From contig NC_089434.1 in assembly GCF_026210795.1 (NCBI RefSeq), positions 2,914,001 to 2,978,000 on the forward strand: a stretch of DNA of 64,000 nt, given 5' to 3'. This DNA is from Rhizophagus irregularis (Eukaryota > Glomeromycota > Glomeromycetes > Glomerales > Glomeraceae). This document shows, piece by piece, positions 24,870 to 36,034 of this stretch. The notes beneath the pieces are model-generated. The model was not told the origin of the DNA. It did no database searches and worked only from the letters and a program-made list of their open reading frames with translations. The first letter of the stretch is position 1; each line of letters begins with the position of its first letter. A program made the translations under genes and the position numbers.

Positions 24870-25852
24870 TTGAAATACAATTAAACCCTTTATATCTATA
24901 AATTAAGTTCCAAGTTATATTCCAATCAATTGGAGTTTCATGTCCATTTGATTTTAACATTGACCATTCTGCTGCCACTTTAGTATTTATTAGAGTTTTG
25001 ATAAATTTCCTTAAGTTGTATTCAATAGGGATCTGTTTAAAAATTGGAAAAAATCTGACTTTCTTATTGCTATAGTTAAATCTATTGTTAAAGTAACCGC
25101 TGTTGTTACTTGTGTTTTTAGCTAATTTATCTACCATTTCATTCATAACATCTTCACTGTGTCCCTTAACTTTCACTAACACTAGATCCATCTTTTTTTC
25201 CTGTAAAAGAATATCTATCTTAAGTAAAATTAAAGAATTAAACTGTTTCAGTAATTTTTTATCCGATTTATTATGTCTATTATTAATCATATAGATGGCA
25301 CTTTGACTGTCTGTATATATTTTAATTTTTGCATTCATAGGACCTGTGAGTAATGCCAGAAAAATAGCCACTAGTTCTGCATGTATAGAAGAGGACCATA
25401 ATGATAAATTTGCTTGGGCAGATAAGGCAGGTTCATTATTGACACAAAACGCTGCACCCATTTTTGTGTACACTAAATTGGGATCTTGTTTATCCCTTAA
25501 TGTAGGGATACTTGTCCTGAGCGAACCATCTGTGTAATATTCTACCGATGTTCTCTCTTCTAATATATTTCTAATATCCATAAGTTAAGTTTTGATTTCA
25601 AGTCATCATCATCTATCCATCTGTGAATCCATATGTCCTGAACCAGTGGTAGGTTAATTATAGGACTTGGCGTTGATGTTGGTGATCTATCTCTGGATAA
25701 TAAAATGTCAGGATGATGAGTTGAAGATAACCATTCACTAGGAAAACTCCAACCACGCGAATTAGAGACTCTATCTAAAATTGCTCTCTTACAGCAATGA
25801 GTCAGTATAACTCGTCCGGTATCCTGCCATCCAATTGTTCTATTATCATTGT
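24870..25852 (-). pseudogene. Decayed LINE, RNase H domain
   Basis: The longest frame (24838-25581) carries a well preserved RNase H fold. It has YYTDGSLR (first Asp), HAELVAIFLAL (Glu), IYTDSQSAI (second Asp) and VKVKGHSEDVMNEMVDKLAK (His and last Asp). The four catalytic carboxylates are present although the element is dead: the upstream frame (25560-25928) is shifted relative to it. Confidence 0.85.
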
Positions 25853-25860
25853 ATCCTGGA

Positions 25861-26046
25861 TAAAGTTGCTTGCCAAAAATAAAAAGGCTATTGTCGAAAT
25901 GGTAAAAATAATTTCGACATTTCGACATGACGAAATGACGAAATTATTTTATTATTAAAATTGACTAAAATGCAAATGACGAAATGGAAAAATAATTTTG
26001 ACAATTTCGATATGACGAAATTCACTAATTTCGACAAACAACTTTA
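25861..26046. mobile_element. hAT-like MITE, 186 bp, 8-bp TSD
   Basis: 12-bp TIRs taaagttgYttg; perfect 8-bp duplication atcctgga at 25853-25860 and 26047-26054. The interior holds several tttcgacat / gacgaaatg inverted words. Inserted in the LINE remnant; removal restores the codons around CPGYNDN. Confidence 0.85.
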
Positions 26047-26054
26047 ATCCTGGA

Positions 26055-28262
26055 CAATAGCTCACTGAAATCCCCTGTTCATGATGATGTATTTTGTTAA
26101 CTTTGCCAATTAACCATGCATCTGAATTAGCCAAAGGCTTTCTAACAAAAATGACTTGTTTGTGTCATGCATCTGGTATAATATCTAATAAAAAGGCCTA
26201 ATGGTTAACTTTTGTAATCTCCAAATCATTGCTTACTGTTAAATTATCTGTCCTTGATGTGCACAAATGGGCCACATCACGGTACCATCTAGCTGTCCTT
26301 CCTTGTACCAGGAGTAGTGCTAAACTACGATATTGTTTCCATGTCATAAGATATGTTCCCCTAATAAATAATTGATCAATATAAAATATTGGGTAATGTG
26401 AGCTTTGGTTAATCCTATATATATACTTTGTAAGCTGATATTGTTTAAAGAACTTTAATATCAGCTCTTTCCCTCCTGATATACTCCAAGTTGATCTATC
26501 AATCAGGTTTATCGCCATTGAAATGTCAAGAAATTTAGCTATTACTAATGCGTTGAATGAGACGTTTTTCTGGGCTTGAAGTTTTATCCAAGACGTTGCG
26601 TGAAGATCACAGTCAAAAATTGGATCAATGATAAGTGATTTAAGTTGCGCGTCTCTAAGCCTAATCTGTGTAGCTATCGCTACGTATGAATTACTATTCA
26701 ATTTAATCATTAAATCCGTTATAATATTGATACAATGGATTTTCCATGAGTGATCTATACCTAAACACCCCTCATGAAATAATAGAAACGATGGTGTATT
26801 CTTGGGTAATTTCATCCAGTTTTTAACCAATTTCATTATAGGAGTGAACAGTTGATTCCAGTCATGTTCTGACAGTGTCATGATTTGGGCTATATATATT
26901 AGTCTGAGAATCAATACTCTATTGATCAAGTAAATACATTGTCCAGCTGGAACAAATTTACTATGAACTGTATCGCAAAAGTTTTTGACCATCATAGACA
27001 AACATTGCATCTATCACCGTCTACTTGGTTTGTTAGAAAACTAGACCCCAAGGTATCTTATTTCATTATTAGTGTCTTGAACTATGGAGCGATCATAGCC
27101 TAATTCGATAATTTGATCATGCCTTTCTACTGACGGGTTGATAATTATTATTTCTGATTTCTTAACATTGATATCAATATCATTAATCAAATAGAAATCA
27201 TTTGCTATATTTACTATCTTTTGCATCCTGGATTTTGATGATTCTAAAAATACCATATCATCCATATATGCACATACCTAAACCTGAAGCCTGTAATGTG
27301 TCCATGTGGTAGGGTTATTAATATCATTTGGCCAAGTAACTTTCTTTTATATCCACTATCTTTAGTTTGTTGTATTTCTACTAGAAGTGGATCATAAAAA
27401 ATTCGCTATAGCAACAGAGATAGTGCATCGCCCTGATCTATTCCGTTATTTTCAATAAATCCATCACTTAACCCATATGCTGTGGCTATTCTAAGGAATC
27501 TGTGTTTGAAAAGGGCTATAATCCATTCAACCAGTGATGCCGGAATGTCAATACGAAGCAATGCTCAATTTAGTACTTCTAACCTAACTGAATCAAACGC
27601 CTTTTTCATATCCTATGTGAGGACCCATAGTTCTTTTTTATTTTCTCTGGCATCCTCAATAAAATTATTAACCAGGTGTATTGGTTCATTTGTACATTCT
27701 CTGGGTAAACCACAACAATTGTATTCCTGTAGTATGTTATATCGTTTCAAAACTGAACTCAACCTGTTCGTGATCATCTTTGTGAAGGTCTTCCAAAAAC
27801 AGTCCAGCAATGCAATAGGTTGAGTATTCAAAATATTATATTCAAAGTTGGTAGGCTTAGGAATAGGGAAAATGATCGATATTTTCCATGCCTTTGGTAC
27901 AAGTCCAGTTTGTAATGTCAGATTTCTGAACTTGACTAAGAGGATGACTAATTTCTCAGGTAATTATAGAATTATTTTGTAGTTAATACTGGACAACCCT
28001 GCAGTCAAATTTTTATTTAATTCTTTAACAGTACTATTGTTCCATTTTTCCATAGTAATCTTTTCTATTGTAGCTTCCATTATTTCTTTGAATTTACCTG
28101 CAGGTTCGTAAATTTGTTGCCAAAGTGGCGTTAAAGAATTCTGAAGTGTGTTCCTTTTTCTAAACATACTCGCGAAATCATTGTCCACTGCTTCCTTAAC
28201 TTCTCCCGATTCTGTAGCCAGTCTCTTAGTCGAACCTTCTGATTTTTCGTTTACTAACACCT
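26055..28262 (-). pseudogene. Decayed LINE, reverse transcriptase region
   Basis: Broken over several frames. From 5' to 3' on the minus strand: a pre-RT segment (27964-28262); fingers/palm IALLDCFWKTFTKMITNRLS and CCGLPRECTNEPIHLV (27613-27831); a GIDQGD block near 27,440; the catalytic YMDDMVFLES (27041-27270), followed by IRYLGVWF-type text; then the thumb/linker (26198-27010). At least four frameshifts or stops separate these. Related to, but clearly older than, the LINEs at 47-58 kb. Confidence 0.85.
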
Positions 28263-28789
28263 TATCTATAACTAAGGATGGTGCTGCAAATAGGCAATTG
28301 CGGAATAATTGCGATTTGCGGTATTGCAGAACATTGCGAATTTTGAAGTCTAAATATCCGCAAATCCGCAATTCGCAATTGTCTGCAATTCTGCAAATAT
28401 TCTGCAATTCCGCAAATGATCTAAAGTATTACAATTCAATTGCGGTTGAATTGCGGTACTTTACAGAATTGCGGAATATTTGCGAAATTGCGAATTGCCC
28501 GCAAAAAAAAGAATAATTATTTTTAATAAATGTAATTTTTTAATTAACTAATAAAGAAACCAATTTCTTCTTATTACTAAAAGTAAAAAAAATTCAGTTT
28601 TTCATTAATAAAATTTTTTAAAAAAATCAGTTTATTTTTTAGAAGAAACATATCGACCAGTTAATTCGACAGTTATTAATGATCTGGATTAGATTATCAG
28701 ACAGCATAGTACAAATCAACTAATTGCATTGCGCAATTTTAAATATTTTTTTTTTTATTTTAAAAAAAAATTCGTTCTTTTTTTTGTAA

Positions 28790-29073
28790 ATTCCAGCCTG
28801 AAACTTGGAAATGGAGACCGGTAAGTATTTTAAAAGGGGGAAAGCGGGGTTTTTTGTTTTTTATGTAAGAACGTTTATTAACGTTCTTTCTTCTTTTTTT
28901 TGTGGATTCTGGCCTGGAACTTGGAAATGGAGATCAGTAGGTGTTTCTAGAGGGGAAGCGGGGGGTTTTTTTTTTGGGGGGGTTTTTGAGTTTTTTTATG
29001 TAAGAACGTTTATTAACGTTTTTTTACTTCTTTTTTTTGTAGATTCTGGCCTGGAACTTGGAAATGGAGGCCT
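28790..29073 (+). repeat. Exon-like cassette array, left part (3 units)
   Basis: Units of about 116-137 bp. Each has a 31-nt core (28790-28820, 28906-28936, 29043-29073) beginning attcYRgcctg and ending agaccg or a variant, preceded by a T-rich tract and followed by gtaagt/gtgagt. The spacer carries the hairpin aagaacgtttattaacgtt. In one frame the core reads FWPGTWKWRP. See the right part at 31730-32350. Confidence 0.8.
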
Positions 29074-29129
29074 GTGAGTATTTTAAAGAGAGGGGAAGCA
29101 GGTTTTTTTGTTTTTTTATGTAAGAACGT

Positions 29130-29304
29130 ATACATGCTGCCCAAATTATTTTGGGATGCTATAATTATAATTTGGGATGCCATAATTCATTCGGTTTATA
29201 TATAATTTACTATGTAAAGTGCCAAAATAATTTGGGATGTCATAATTGAATTTGGGATTTTACTTATAATTACGGCAATCCAAAATAATTTGGGTGGCAT
29301 GTAT
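29130..29304. mobile_element. MITE, atacatgc family, copy 1
   Basis: 175 bp, TIR atacatgctgcccaaattat and its inverse ataatttgggtggcatgtat. A second copy in inverted orientation lies at 33488-33669. Confidence 0.82.
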
Positions 29305-29639
29305 ATAAGAACGTTTATCATCAGGAAGTCACGGGAAAAATGTTCATCAAATATACGTACATCGGTCACTTGATGTACATCATAAAGAAATGCTGAACAT
29401 CGGACCCTGCAATGTACTACCAATGTCACAACATTCGATGTTCATCACCAAATCAAGATGTTCATTGCCCGTACATTACAATATACATTATTTTATATCA
29501 TATCAATCTTTTATTATTTATGTTAATATGTTAATGTTAAATGTTATTGAATAACAAATTATTTTATTAAATTACATTATAACAATCTATACTAAAGCTA
29601 TATTAATCTAATTAATCCTATTAAAAACAACAACGTTTC

Positions 29640-31060
29640 TATAAAAAAGAAAAAAAATGGCAAAGTTTCACAAAGAAATTCACCATTTTCAAATTTTAAC
29701 ATTTCTAATTAAATCCCTTGAAACCTACAAAAAAAAAACAAAGAAAAAGAAAATTTAGTATTTCTGTTAAAGAAAATGAAAAAAAAGATGGTAAGCTTCG
29801 CAACGAAACTTACCACTTTTAAATTAATTTAACTGAATACTCCAGAGAACCCACAAAAAAAAGTTTCGAAGTTATTCTTCGAACTGATTTTATCCAGGAA
29901 GTACAACCTACAATAAAAAGATAAAAAAAAATATTAATAAAAAAAAATAATTTAAAAGAAAAAGTTTTGAAGAGAAACTTCGAAACTTGCCTGAGAAGCC
30001 GATCCAAATCTCAAAAATGATTCTTACAAAATAGACAAAAGAAGAAATGATTAGTTTCTTCAAAACATACCAAAAAAAAATTTAAAGAAAAAAGTTTCGA
30101 AAGTAAACTAAACTTTCGAAACTTACCAATCATATCGTCTAAGATCTGGAAGCTCAATCTACTGGTACCTGCAAAAAAAAAGAAAAAAAAATTAATAAAT
30201 TAAAAAGTTCAAAAGTAAACTTTACTTTTGAAACTTACAAATCATATCGTCTAAAATCCGGGAACTCAATCTACCGGTACCTGCAAAAAAAAATCAAAAA
30301 AAATAAATAAATTTTAAAAAAGTTCTGAAGCAAAGATTTGCTTCAAAACTTAACAATTCATTCCAAGACGCTAATCTACAGCAAGGTACCGTTCTACAAA
30401 AAAGAAACCACCAAAGCCAACCATTCAACGTCAAAAAATCCAACTGAAGAAGTTCAAGAAGCCATCATGTAAAGATATTCTTAGTTTATTGGTTTCATCT
30501 AATGAGTTAGATATCAAAGAAGGTATCAAAAAATTATATTATTTAATCGAAAAATAAATGAACCGATACCTACAAAAAAAATAATATAAAATTTAAAAAA
30601 AAATAAATTAGAAAAAAAAAGTTATGTTTCGAATTTCAAATCGAAACTTACCATATATTCAAGTTCCAGCCGAAAGAATCATACCTACAAAAAAAAACAA
30701 GAAAATTAAAAAAAAAAATAAATTAAAAAAAAATAAATTAAAAAAACAGAAGTTTCGAATCGAAACTTACCAGACCCAAGTCCCAAAGCCGAAGAAACCG
30801 GAACTCTACAAAAAAATATGAAAAGAAATGTTAGATCGTTTCTTAAATTAAAAATAACAAAATCCCAACCCTTTCCCATCACTACCTTAAAGTCTGGTTT
30901 CGTATTCAAGCCGGCGTCCTCCTAGTACGTGTCCTACAAAAAAATAAAATAAGAAATGTTAAGTGGTTTCTTAAATTAAAAAAAAAAATTAAAAAAAAAA
31001 ATTATGTAAGTTTAGAAACAAAACTTACATTACTTTCAAGAAAACTAAAGAGGCGGAAGA
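29640..31060 (-). repeat. Minus-strand series of micro-exon-like cassettes
   Basis: Read on the minus strand, short segments are bounded by a T-run + (g)tag/cag acceptor and a gtaagtttc donor: 30803-30771 (33 nt), 30684-30652 (33), 30393-30355 (39), 30280-30239 (42), 30168-30127 (42), 30022-29991 (32, GC donor). The two 42-nt units are diverged copies with the same phase and open reading (RLSxxILDDMI). Spacers each hold an inverted repeat containing the donor (gtaagtttcgattcgaaact type). No start or stop was fixed, so I do not call a CDS. It could be a gene with many tiny exons or a decayed array. Confidence 0.55.
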
Positions 31061-31440
31061 AAAGTATGAGAAAAAAGGTGTGAGAAAAACTGAAAAAGGG
31101 TGTGAGAAAAAGGGGAGAATGAAAGGGGAAGGGAAAGACGATAGGGAAGGAGTAAAGGAGGAAAAAGGAAGGGAAAGGAAAAAGTTTAAAAAAGATGATC
31201 CTTTTTTAAACTTTTGATACGCGTAATGTGTGACGACGTGATGTTTAATTAGTGCATTATTCGACCAACATCTAATTGTAGATCATGGTCGAATTTTTTA
31301 ATTTTAAGTACTAGTCAAATATAGGCCAAATTTTACTAAGGCCGAATATTCCTTTTTCAACTTGTAGTAAGAGAAGGGAAATGTGGGGAAGAGAAAGGGT
31401 GGGAAAGGGAAAAATAAAAGGATAAAGAAGAGGAAGTTTC
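31030..31440. repeat. Purine-rich tracts
   Basis: The plus strand is almost entirely A/G from about 31,040 to 31,195 and again 31,365-31,440 (gggaaagg-type words). They lie inside the 2.4-kb element. Confidence 0.8.
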
Positions 31441-31729
31441 GTTTATCATGTTGCTAAGATTATTTCACGTGACATAATAATAAATAGGGGCTGATATCAT
31501 AAAAATTTATTTTTGAAAACATCATATTTGATAAACATTGAATTTTCATTATTAAATGATGCATATCATGATAAAAATCTCATTGGTGATGTTTATTAAT
31601 ATTAAATATTACATGTACATTTAAAATAATAAAAATTATGATGTAAATGATTTGCAAAAATATACATGTGATGAATATTTTTCCCATGACTTCCTAATGA
31701 TTAATGTTTTTACTTTTTTTTTTTTGTAG

Positions 31730-32350
31730 ATTCTGGCCTGGAACTTGAAAATGGAGGACCGGTGAGTATTTTAAATGAGGGGAAGTGGGTTTTTTTTGTT
31801 TTTTTTTATGTAAGAACGTTTATTAACGTTCTTTTACTTCTTTTTTTTTGTAGATTCTGGCCTGAAACTTGGAAATGGAGACCGGTACTAAGTATTTTAA
31901 AAGGAGGGGAAGCAGGTTTTTTTGTTTTTTTTATGTAAGAACATTTATTAACATTCTTTTACTTCTTTTTTTTTGTAGATTCCGGCCTTAAACTTGGAAA
32001 TGGAGACCGGTGAGTATTTTAAAGGAAAGGAAGTGGGGTTTTTTTTGTTTTTTTTATGTAAAAACGTTTATTAACGTTCTTTTACTTCTTTTTTTTGTAG
32101 ATTCCAGCCTGAAACTTGGAAATGGAGACCGGTGAGTATTTTCAAGGGGGAAGCGGGTTTTTTATTTTTTTTATGTAAGAACATTTATTAACGTTCTTTT
32201 CTTCTTTTTTTTGCGATTCCAGCCTGAACTTGAAAATGAGACCGGTAGGTGTTTCTAGAGGATAAGCGTTTTTTTGTGTTTTTTCTTATGTAAAGAACGT
32301 TATTAACATTCTTTCACTACTTTTTTTTGTAGATTCTGGCTGGAACTTTA
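31730..32350 (+). repeat. Exon-like cassette array, right part (about 6 units)
   Basis: Continuation of the array at 28,790. 31-32-nt cores at 31730-31761, 31854-31884, 31979-32009, 32101-32131, with decayed ones near 32,216 and 32,333; period about 122-125 bp. Acceptor-like tttttttttgtag and donor-like gtgagt flank most cores, and every spacer holds the aacgtttattaacgtt-type hairpin. Confidence 0.8.
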
Positions 32351-32620
32351 ATTAGTAGTATTAAGTTCGTCATTGTTATCTGTGTTTGATTTAGTTTTTG
32401 GTGCAGTTGCGCCATTTCAGAAATTATGGTTTTATTGTTTCTAATAAATAATAAATAAATTTATTAAAAAATTTTTTTTGATTAAATTATCATTTAAAGA
32501 CATTAAAAAAAAATTTAATTATCAGCCAATCAGAATTGCGGAATTGCGGGTTACTAACCGCAATTCAACTCTAAAATCCGCAATATTGCAGATTTTGGAA
32601 ATTATTTGCAGACCCATCCT

Positions 32621-32735
32621 TATCTATAACTATATTGGCGTGAGTGTTTCTATCTAATATGCTAGACAGCCATGATGTTGTTTGGTCTTCTTGTGTAATT
32701 TCAAATAGTAATTATATTTTATTAAAAAAAAAATA
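32621..32735 (-). pseudogene. Decayed LINE, upstream (pre-RT) scrap
   Basis: Reads QEDQTTSWLSSILDRNTHAN and continues in frame, across the 4.3-kb insertion, into KVLVNEKSEGS at 28,262. The 5' part of this LINE is not recognisable beyond here. Confidence 0.65.
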
Positions 32736-32979
32736 GTTTTTTTTGCGAACATTTCGCAAATCCGCAAATATTTCACAAATCCGCAAATATCGCAAGTACT
32801 GCAATTCAATTGTAAAATATTTGCGATACTTTGCAATATTTGCGGATTTGCAGAATATTTGCGGTTTTGCAGATAATTGCGGATTTGCGAATTTGCAGAT
32901 TAAAATTCGCAATGTTTCGCAATACCGTAAATCGCAATTATTCCGCAATTACATATTTGCGGCACCATCCTTACTCTTT
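32735..32979. mobile_element. Second gcggaattgc-type repeat
   Basis: About 240 bp, the inverse of 28275-28510 (ending ttgcggcaccatcct). It has many gcaaatccgcaaat words that fold on themselves. Probably a truncated relative of the 4.3-kb element's end. Confidence 0.7.
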
Positions 32980-33005
32980 ACACAGATATTAAACCAAAGT
33001 TTCAG

Positions 33006-33266
33006 ATGTTTTCTCAAAGTTCAAATTTTGAAAAAGTAATTAATTTAGTAAAGATAAATACTAAAAAAGTGATAGCAATTGAATTTGATAATATTAAGAT
33101 AGAAAGTGTTAAATTGGATGGAATTCAAAGTAGTTGGCAGAAAGTAACTGATATTTCACAATTATTATTAGAAAAATCAGATAATGAAATTTTAAGTTTT
33201 GAAATTAATGATAGATATTATCCAAACCAAAAAAACAGTTCAGCAAGCTTTAGAATTAAAGATTAA
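33006..33266 (+). CDS. Short open frame of unknown identity (weak)
   Basis: 86 codons, MFSQSSNFEKVINLVKINTK and so on. Charged, soluble-looking composition and no low-complexity bias make it more protein-like than its surroundings, but I recognise no domain and see no partner exon. It may be the 3' exon of a displaced gene. Confidence 0.25.
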   Translation: MFSQSSNFEKVINLVKINTKKVIAIEFDNIKIESVKLDGIQSSWQKVTDISQLLLEKSDNEILSFEINDRYYPNQKNSSASFRIKD

Positions 33267-33487
33267 AAAAAAAAGTAGTAAATATTTAGATTTGTTAAAA
33301 AAATAACACAATGTAAAGTCAAGTTGTATGTTTATTGTTTTAAGAATAGGTTTATATCATCTAATTAGTAGAAAGATTTATGCTAATAAATAATTTGTAA
33401 ATATTAAATACAAAATTACAATCTATAAATAACAATTTTGAAAAATAGTTCAAAATTTGAATTTTATTTATTTATATTGTATAACTT

Positions 33488-33669
33488 ATACATACCATCC
33501 AAATTATTTTGGACTGCTGTATGCCGTAATTATAAGTAAAATTCCAAATTCAATTATAACATCCCAAATTATTTTAGCACTTTACATAGTAAATTATATA
33601 TAAACTGAATGAATTACAGCATTCCAAATTATAATTATGACATCTCAAAATAATTTGGGCAGCATGTAT
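33488..33669. mobile_element. MITE, atacatgc family, copy 2
   Basis: Inverted copy of 29130-29304; ends atacataccatccaaattat and aatttgggcagcatgtat. Confidence 0.8.
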
Positions 33670-34732
33670 AATGTAACTTATTTTTTAAAGTACTTTGTTA
33701 AAATTTTAATTATCATGTGAGTGGTAAAATTTTTTTTTGTCATATTACATGAAATTTTTATAGATTTCCATGGAATTTTTGTAAAATCCATAAAAATTAC
33801 ATGAAAACTAGTCCAAAATTTTATATTTTTATTATTGCTACTTAATAAAATTATCCAACTTTAACCCATAATATTAATTAAAATTCTTATTAAATTCTAT
33901 AAAATAATCTGATAAAAATATTCAGTACATGTTGCTTTATCATTTTATTGGTTTAGTTTTTTCTTTTTACTATTCAATTTACAATTTATAAAAATTTGAA
34001 GTTATATAATATTAGTGTAGTTTATAGGTGACAGCCACCATAGTAATTTATATATATTTTTCTAAATAATAAAAGTTTTAAATAGGATAACTATTGCAAT
34101 TTTTAGTTATACTAATAAATATTTAAAATTTTATATAATTATAATTACTATTTTTATAAAAAAGAAATATATTTTAATAAATAATGTTGCTAATCTTAAC
34201 CAAAGGGATAATTTTTCTTCCTTAAGAATTAAAAAAAAATAAACTTTTTTTATGAAATATATAAAATAAATATAATTGGATATTAATCACATAAAAATTT
34301 AGCAATTTTTGGTTTTAAAAAAAATTTTTATTATGAAAAATACAATTTAATTATAAAAATTAAAATTATGTAATTTTCTCAAAAACCATCTGAACAACTA
34401 CCTTTTTTAATTTAATAAAACCTTTTTCTCATAAATTTATATATAATTTTATTTTTAAATTACTATACAAGTCAATATTTTAATTAAAAATTGAAATAAA
34501 AGGAGAGAAAAAGAAATTTTTTCTGGTTAAGTTTAGTAATTTTCTTTAATAAATACAATTAATTTATATAATTATTTTTTTTTTTATATAATAATTATAT
34601 TATATTTATTTTTAACAATACAAAATTTAATTGAATAATAATAAATTTTATTATATAATTAAAATAAAAAATTATAATACTAGTTAATATATATTTAAAA
34701 TATTAATAAATCTGTAGTAATATTTAGATATA
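33670..34732. other. AT-rich stretch without features
   Basis: Over 80% A/T, poly-A/T runs; nothing recognisable. Confidence 0.5.
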
Positions 34733-35014
34733 CAGTCAACTCCCTCTATAGTTACTCCCGTTATAGTCACATTCTACTATATAGTCACACCAGTTGAATA
34801 TTCAAAACACTTTATTATTAAAATCTATCCTATATAGTCACAATCTATCTATAGTCACTATTACACCTATCCTTAAAAATCTTATATTAAAAAGAACCGT
34901 TTATAATCACAGTTATATAAAGAATATATTAAATAACTTGGCATCTAATAATCGTACAAAGATATATCATAGCTTGTTAGAATCGTCTCACTGAGACGAA
35001 TCGAATGGTGGTAG
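34733..35014. mobile_element. Host DNA transposon, left segment
   Basis: Starts after TA (34731-34732) with the TIR cagtcaactccctctatagt. It runs to the first subterminal repeat (cgtctcactgagacgaatcg), where retroelement stack 1 begins. The rest of the same element is at 46641-47266 and 59609-59647. Confidence 0.82.
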
Positions 35015-35027
35015 TTTTATCCTTTCC

Positions 35028-36020
35028 TTTGCTAGTGTTTACGGCCAGACACCCCATTGCCTCTTATGAGACTAATACGGAATGCCAATGTGCCCTATCA
35101 TCTTCAATAGCAACCATTAGTACCCCGAGCACTTAATTCCTCAGGTAACAGCACCACTATAGAAGACATCCCCCATCGGGCCATTATAGGCTGATCTGAA
35201 GCTAGGTACACGCTGCCTACTCATCCTATACTCATTGTATGATACTGATACTTAATTTATTTAACAACCTTTAGAGAGCATCTACTTTCATGGAGGACTT
35301 TCGACAGGTAACATCAACCATCTAAGCACTTTTCATACCACCATTTTAGGTACTAAGTCTCACTCAAAGGGCCACTACAGCCCGCGATTACTTAGCACCG
35401 ATAGTACAGTTGTTTACCCCAAGTGGTATACTTTGTAGTGACCACTCGGACGGGAAGGTAGCAGGCTTCTGTCCAGGATCACCCCTTATGGTGGGTATCA
35501 ACCACCAGGGATCACCAACCAGGACCCAAGAAGTGGGGAATCGAACCCCATAACCATACTACCTGTTCTGTGCACGAACACCTTGGTTGGTCTAAGACCT
35601 AACAGAAGGTCAAACTACCACTAAGACATTGCACTCTCAGCTTTACCATCTGATGGACGACCATACTAGCCATTACTGACCCCAAGATGGTATCGGGTAG
35701 TGACCACCTGAACAGAAAGTCCCCCCCAAAGGTATAGTAGTGACCTCAAAGACAGGACTGCGCACATACCAATGGCCTCATAGGGAACGTTAGAACACAT
35801 ACGACCCTTAGTTGAAATGTGCGGCCTAACCGTACACACTAATTCACCATGATGCAGTCCAACTACACTAATCCCTGTACCTTCACGCTATTGGTTGTAG
35901 CGTCTGCAGTAAAATTCTTTTTATTTCCGTAGTCATGGGAATCGAACCTGCGACCTCACCATACTCAGGCTTAATGAGGGTCTCAGTGACTAACCACCGA
36001 GATAGGGTGACCAACCCTAG
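35028..36020 (-). mobile_element. tRNA-like SINE-type element, stack 1 unit 1
   Basis: About 990 bp, non-coding, minus orientation. Two Pol III-like modules, each with a perfect B box ggttcgattcc or close variant (inverse at 35938-35948 and 35537-35547) and an A-box-like tctYRgtggt upstream. Flanked by ttttatcc(t)tttcc at 35015-35027 and 36021-36034. This copy is somewhat more diverged than the next ones. Confidence 0.8.
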
Positions 36021-36034
36021 TTTTATCCTTTTCC

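Larger units (their letters stand above)
29318..31700. mobile_element. 2.4-kb element splitting the cassette array
   Basis: Ends tcatcaggaagtcacgggaa (left) and inverse tcattaggaagtcatgggaa (right), TIRs of about 30 bp. Subterminal DNA on both sides is rich in gatgttcat/acatgtac words. Inserted exactly inside the hairpin of a cassette spacer; the flanks aagaacgttta + ttaa rejoin without an obvious duplication. No transposase frame. Carries the minus-strand micro-exon-like series. Confidence 0.65.
28275..32620. mobile_element. 4.3-kb element with aggatgg ends, inserted in the LINE
   Basis: The left end aggatggtgctgcaaata and the right end (inverse aggatgggtctgcaaata) are TIRs. The 12-bp word tatctataacta flanks both sides (28263-28274, 32621-32632). 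Subterminal regions are full of gcggaattgc words. No transposase frame is visible. Inside are the cassette array (28790-29073, 31730-32350) and the 2.4-kb element at 29318-31700. Joining the flanks makes the LINE protein continuous (HANIVID to KVLVNE), which confirms the insertion. Confidence 0.75.

Noticed and set aside
28805-29077. 90-codon frame through two cassettes
   Set aside because: Reads through presumed intron spacers; Phe/Gly-rich junk arising from T/G-runs.
34750-34800. Possible CRISPR-like or phage-type direct repeats (tatagtcac words)
   Set aside because: Irregular spacing and presence in a TIR transposon explain them; eukaryotic context.
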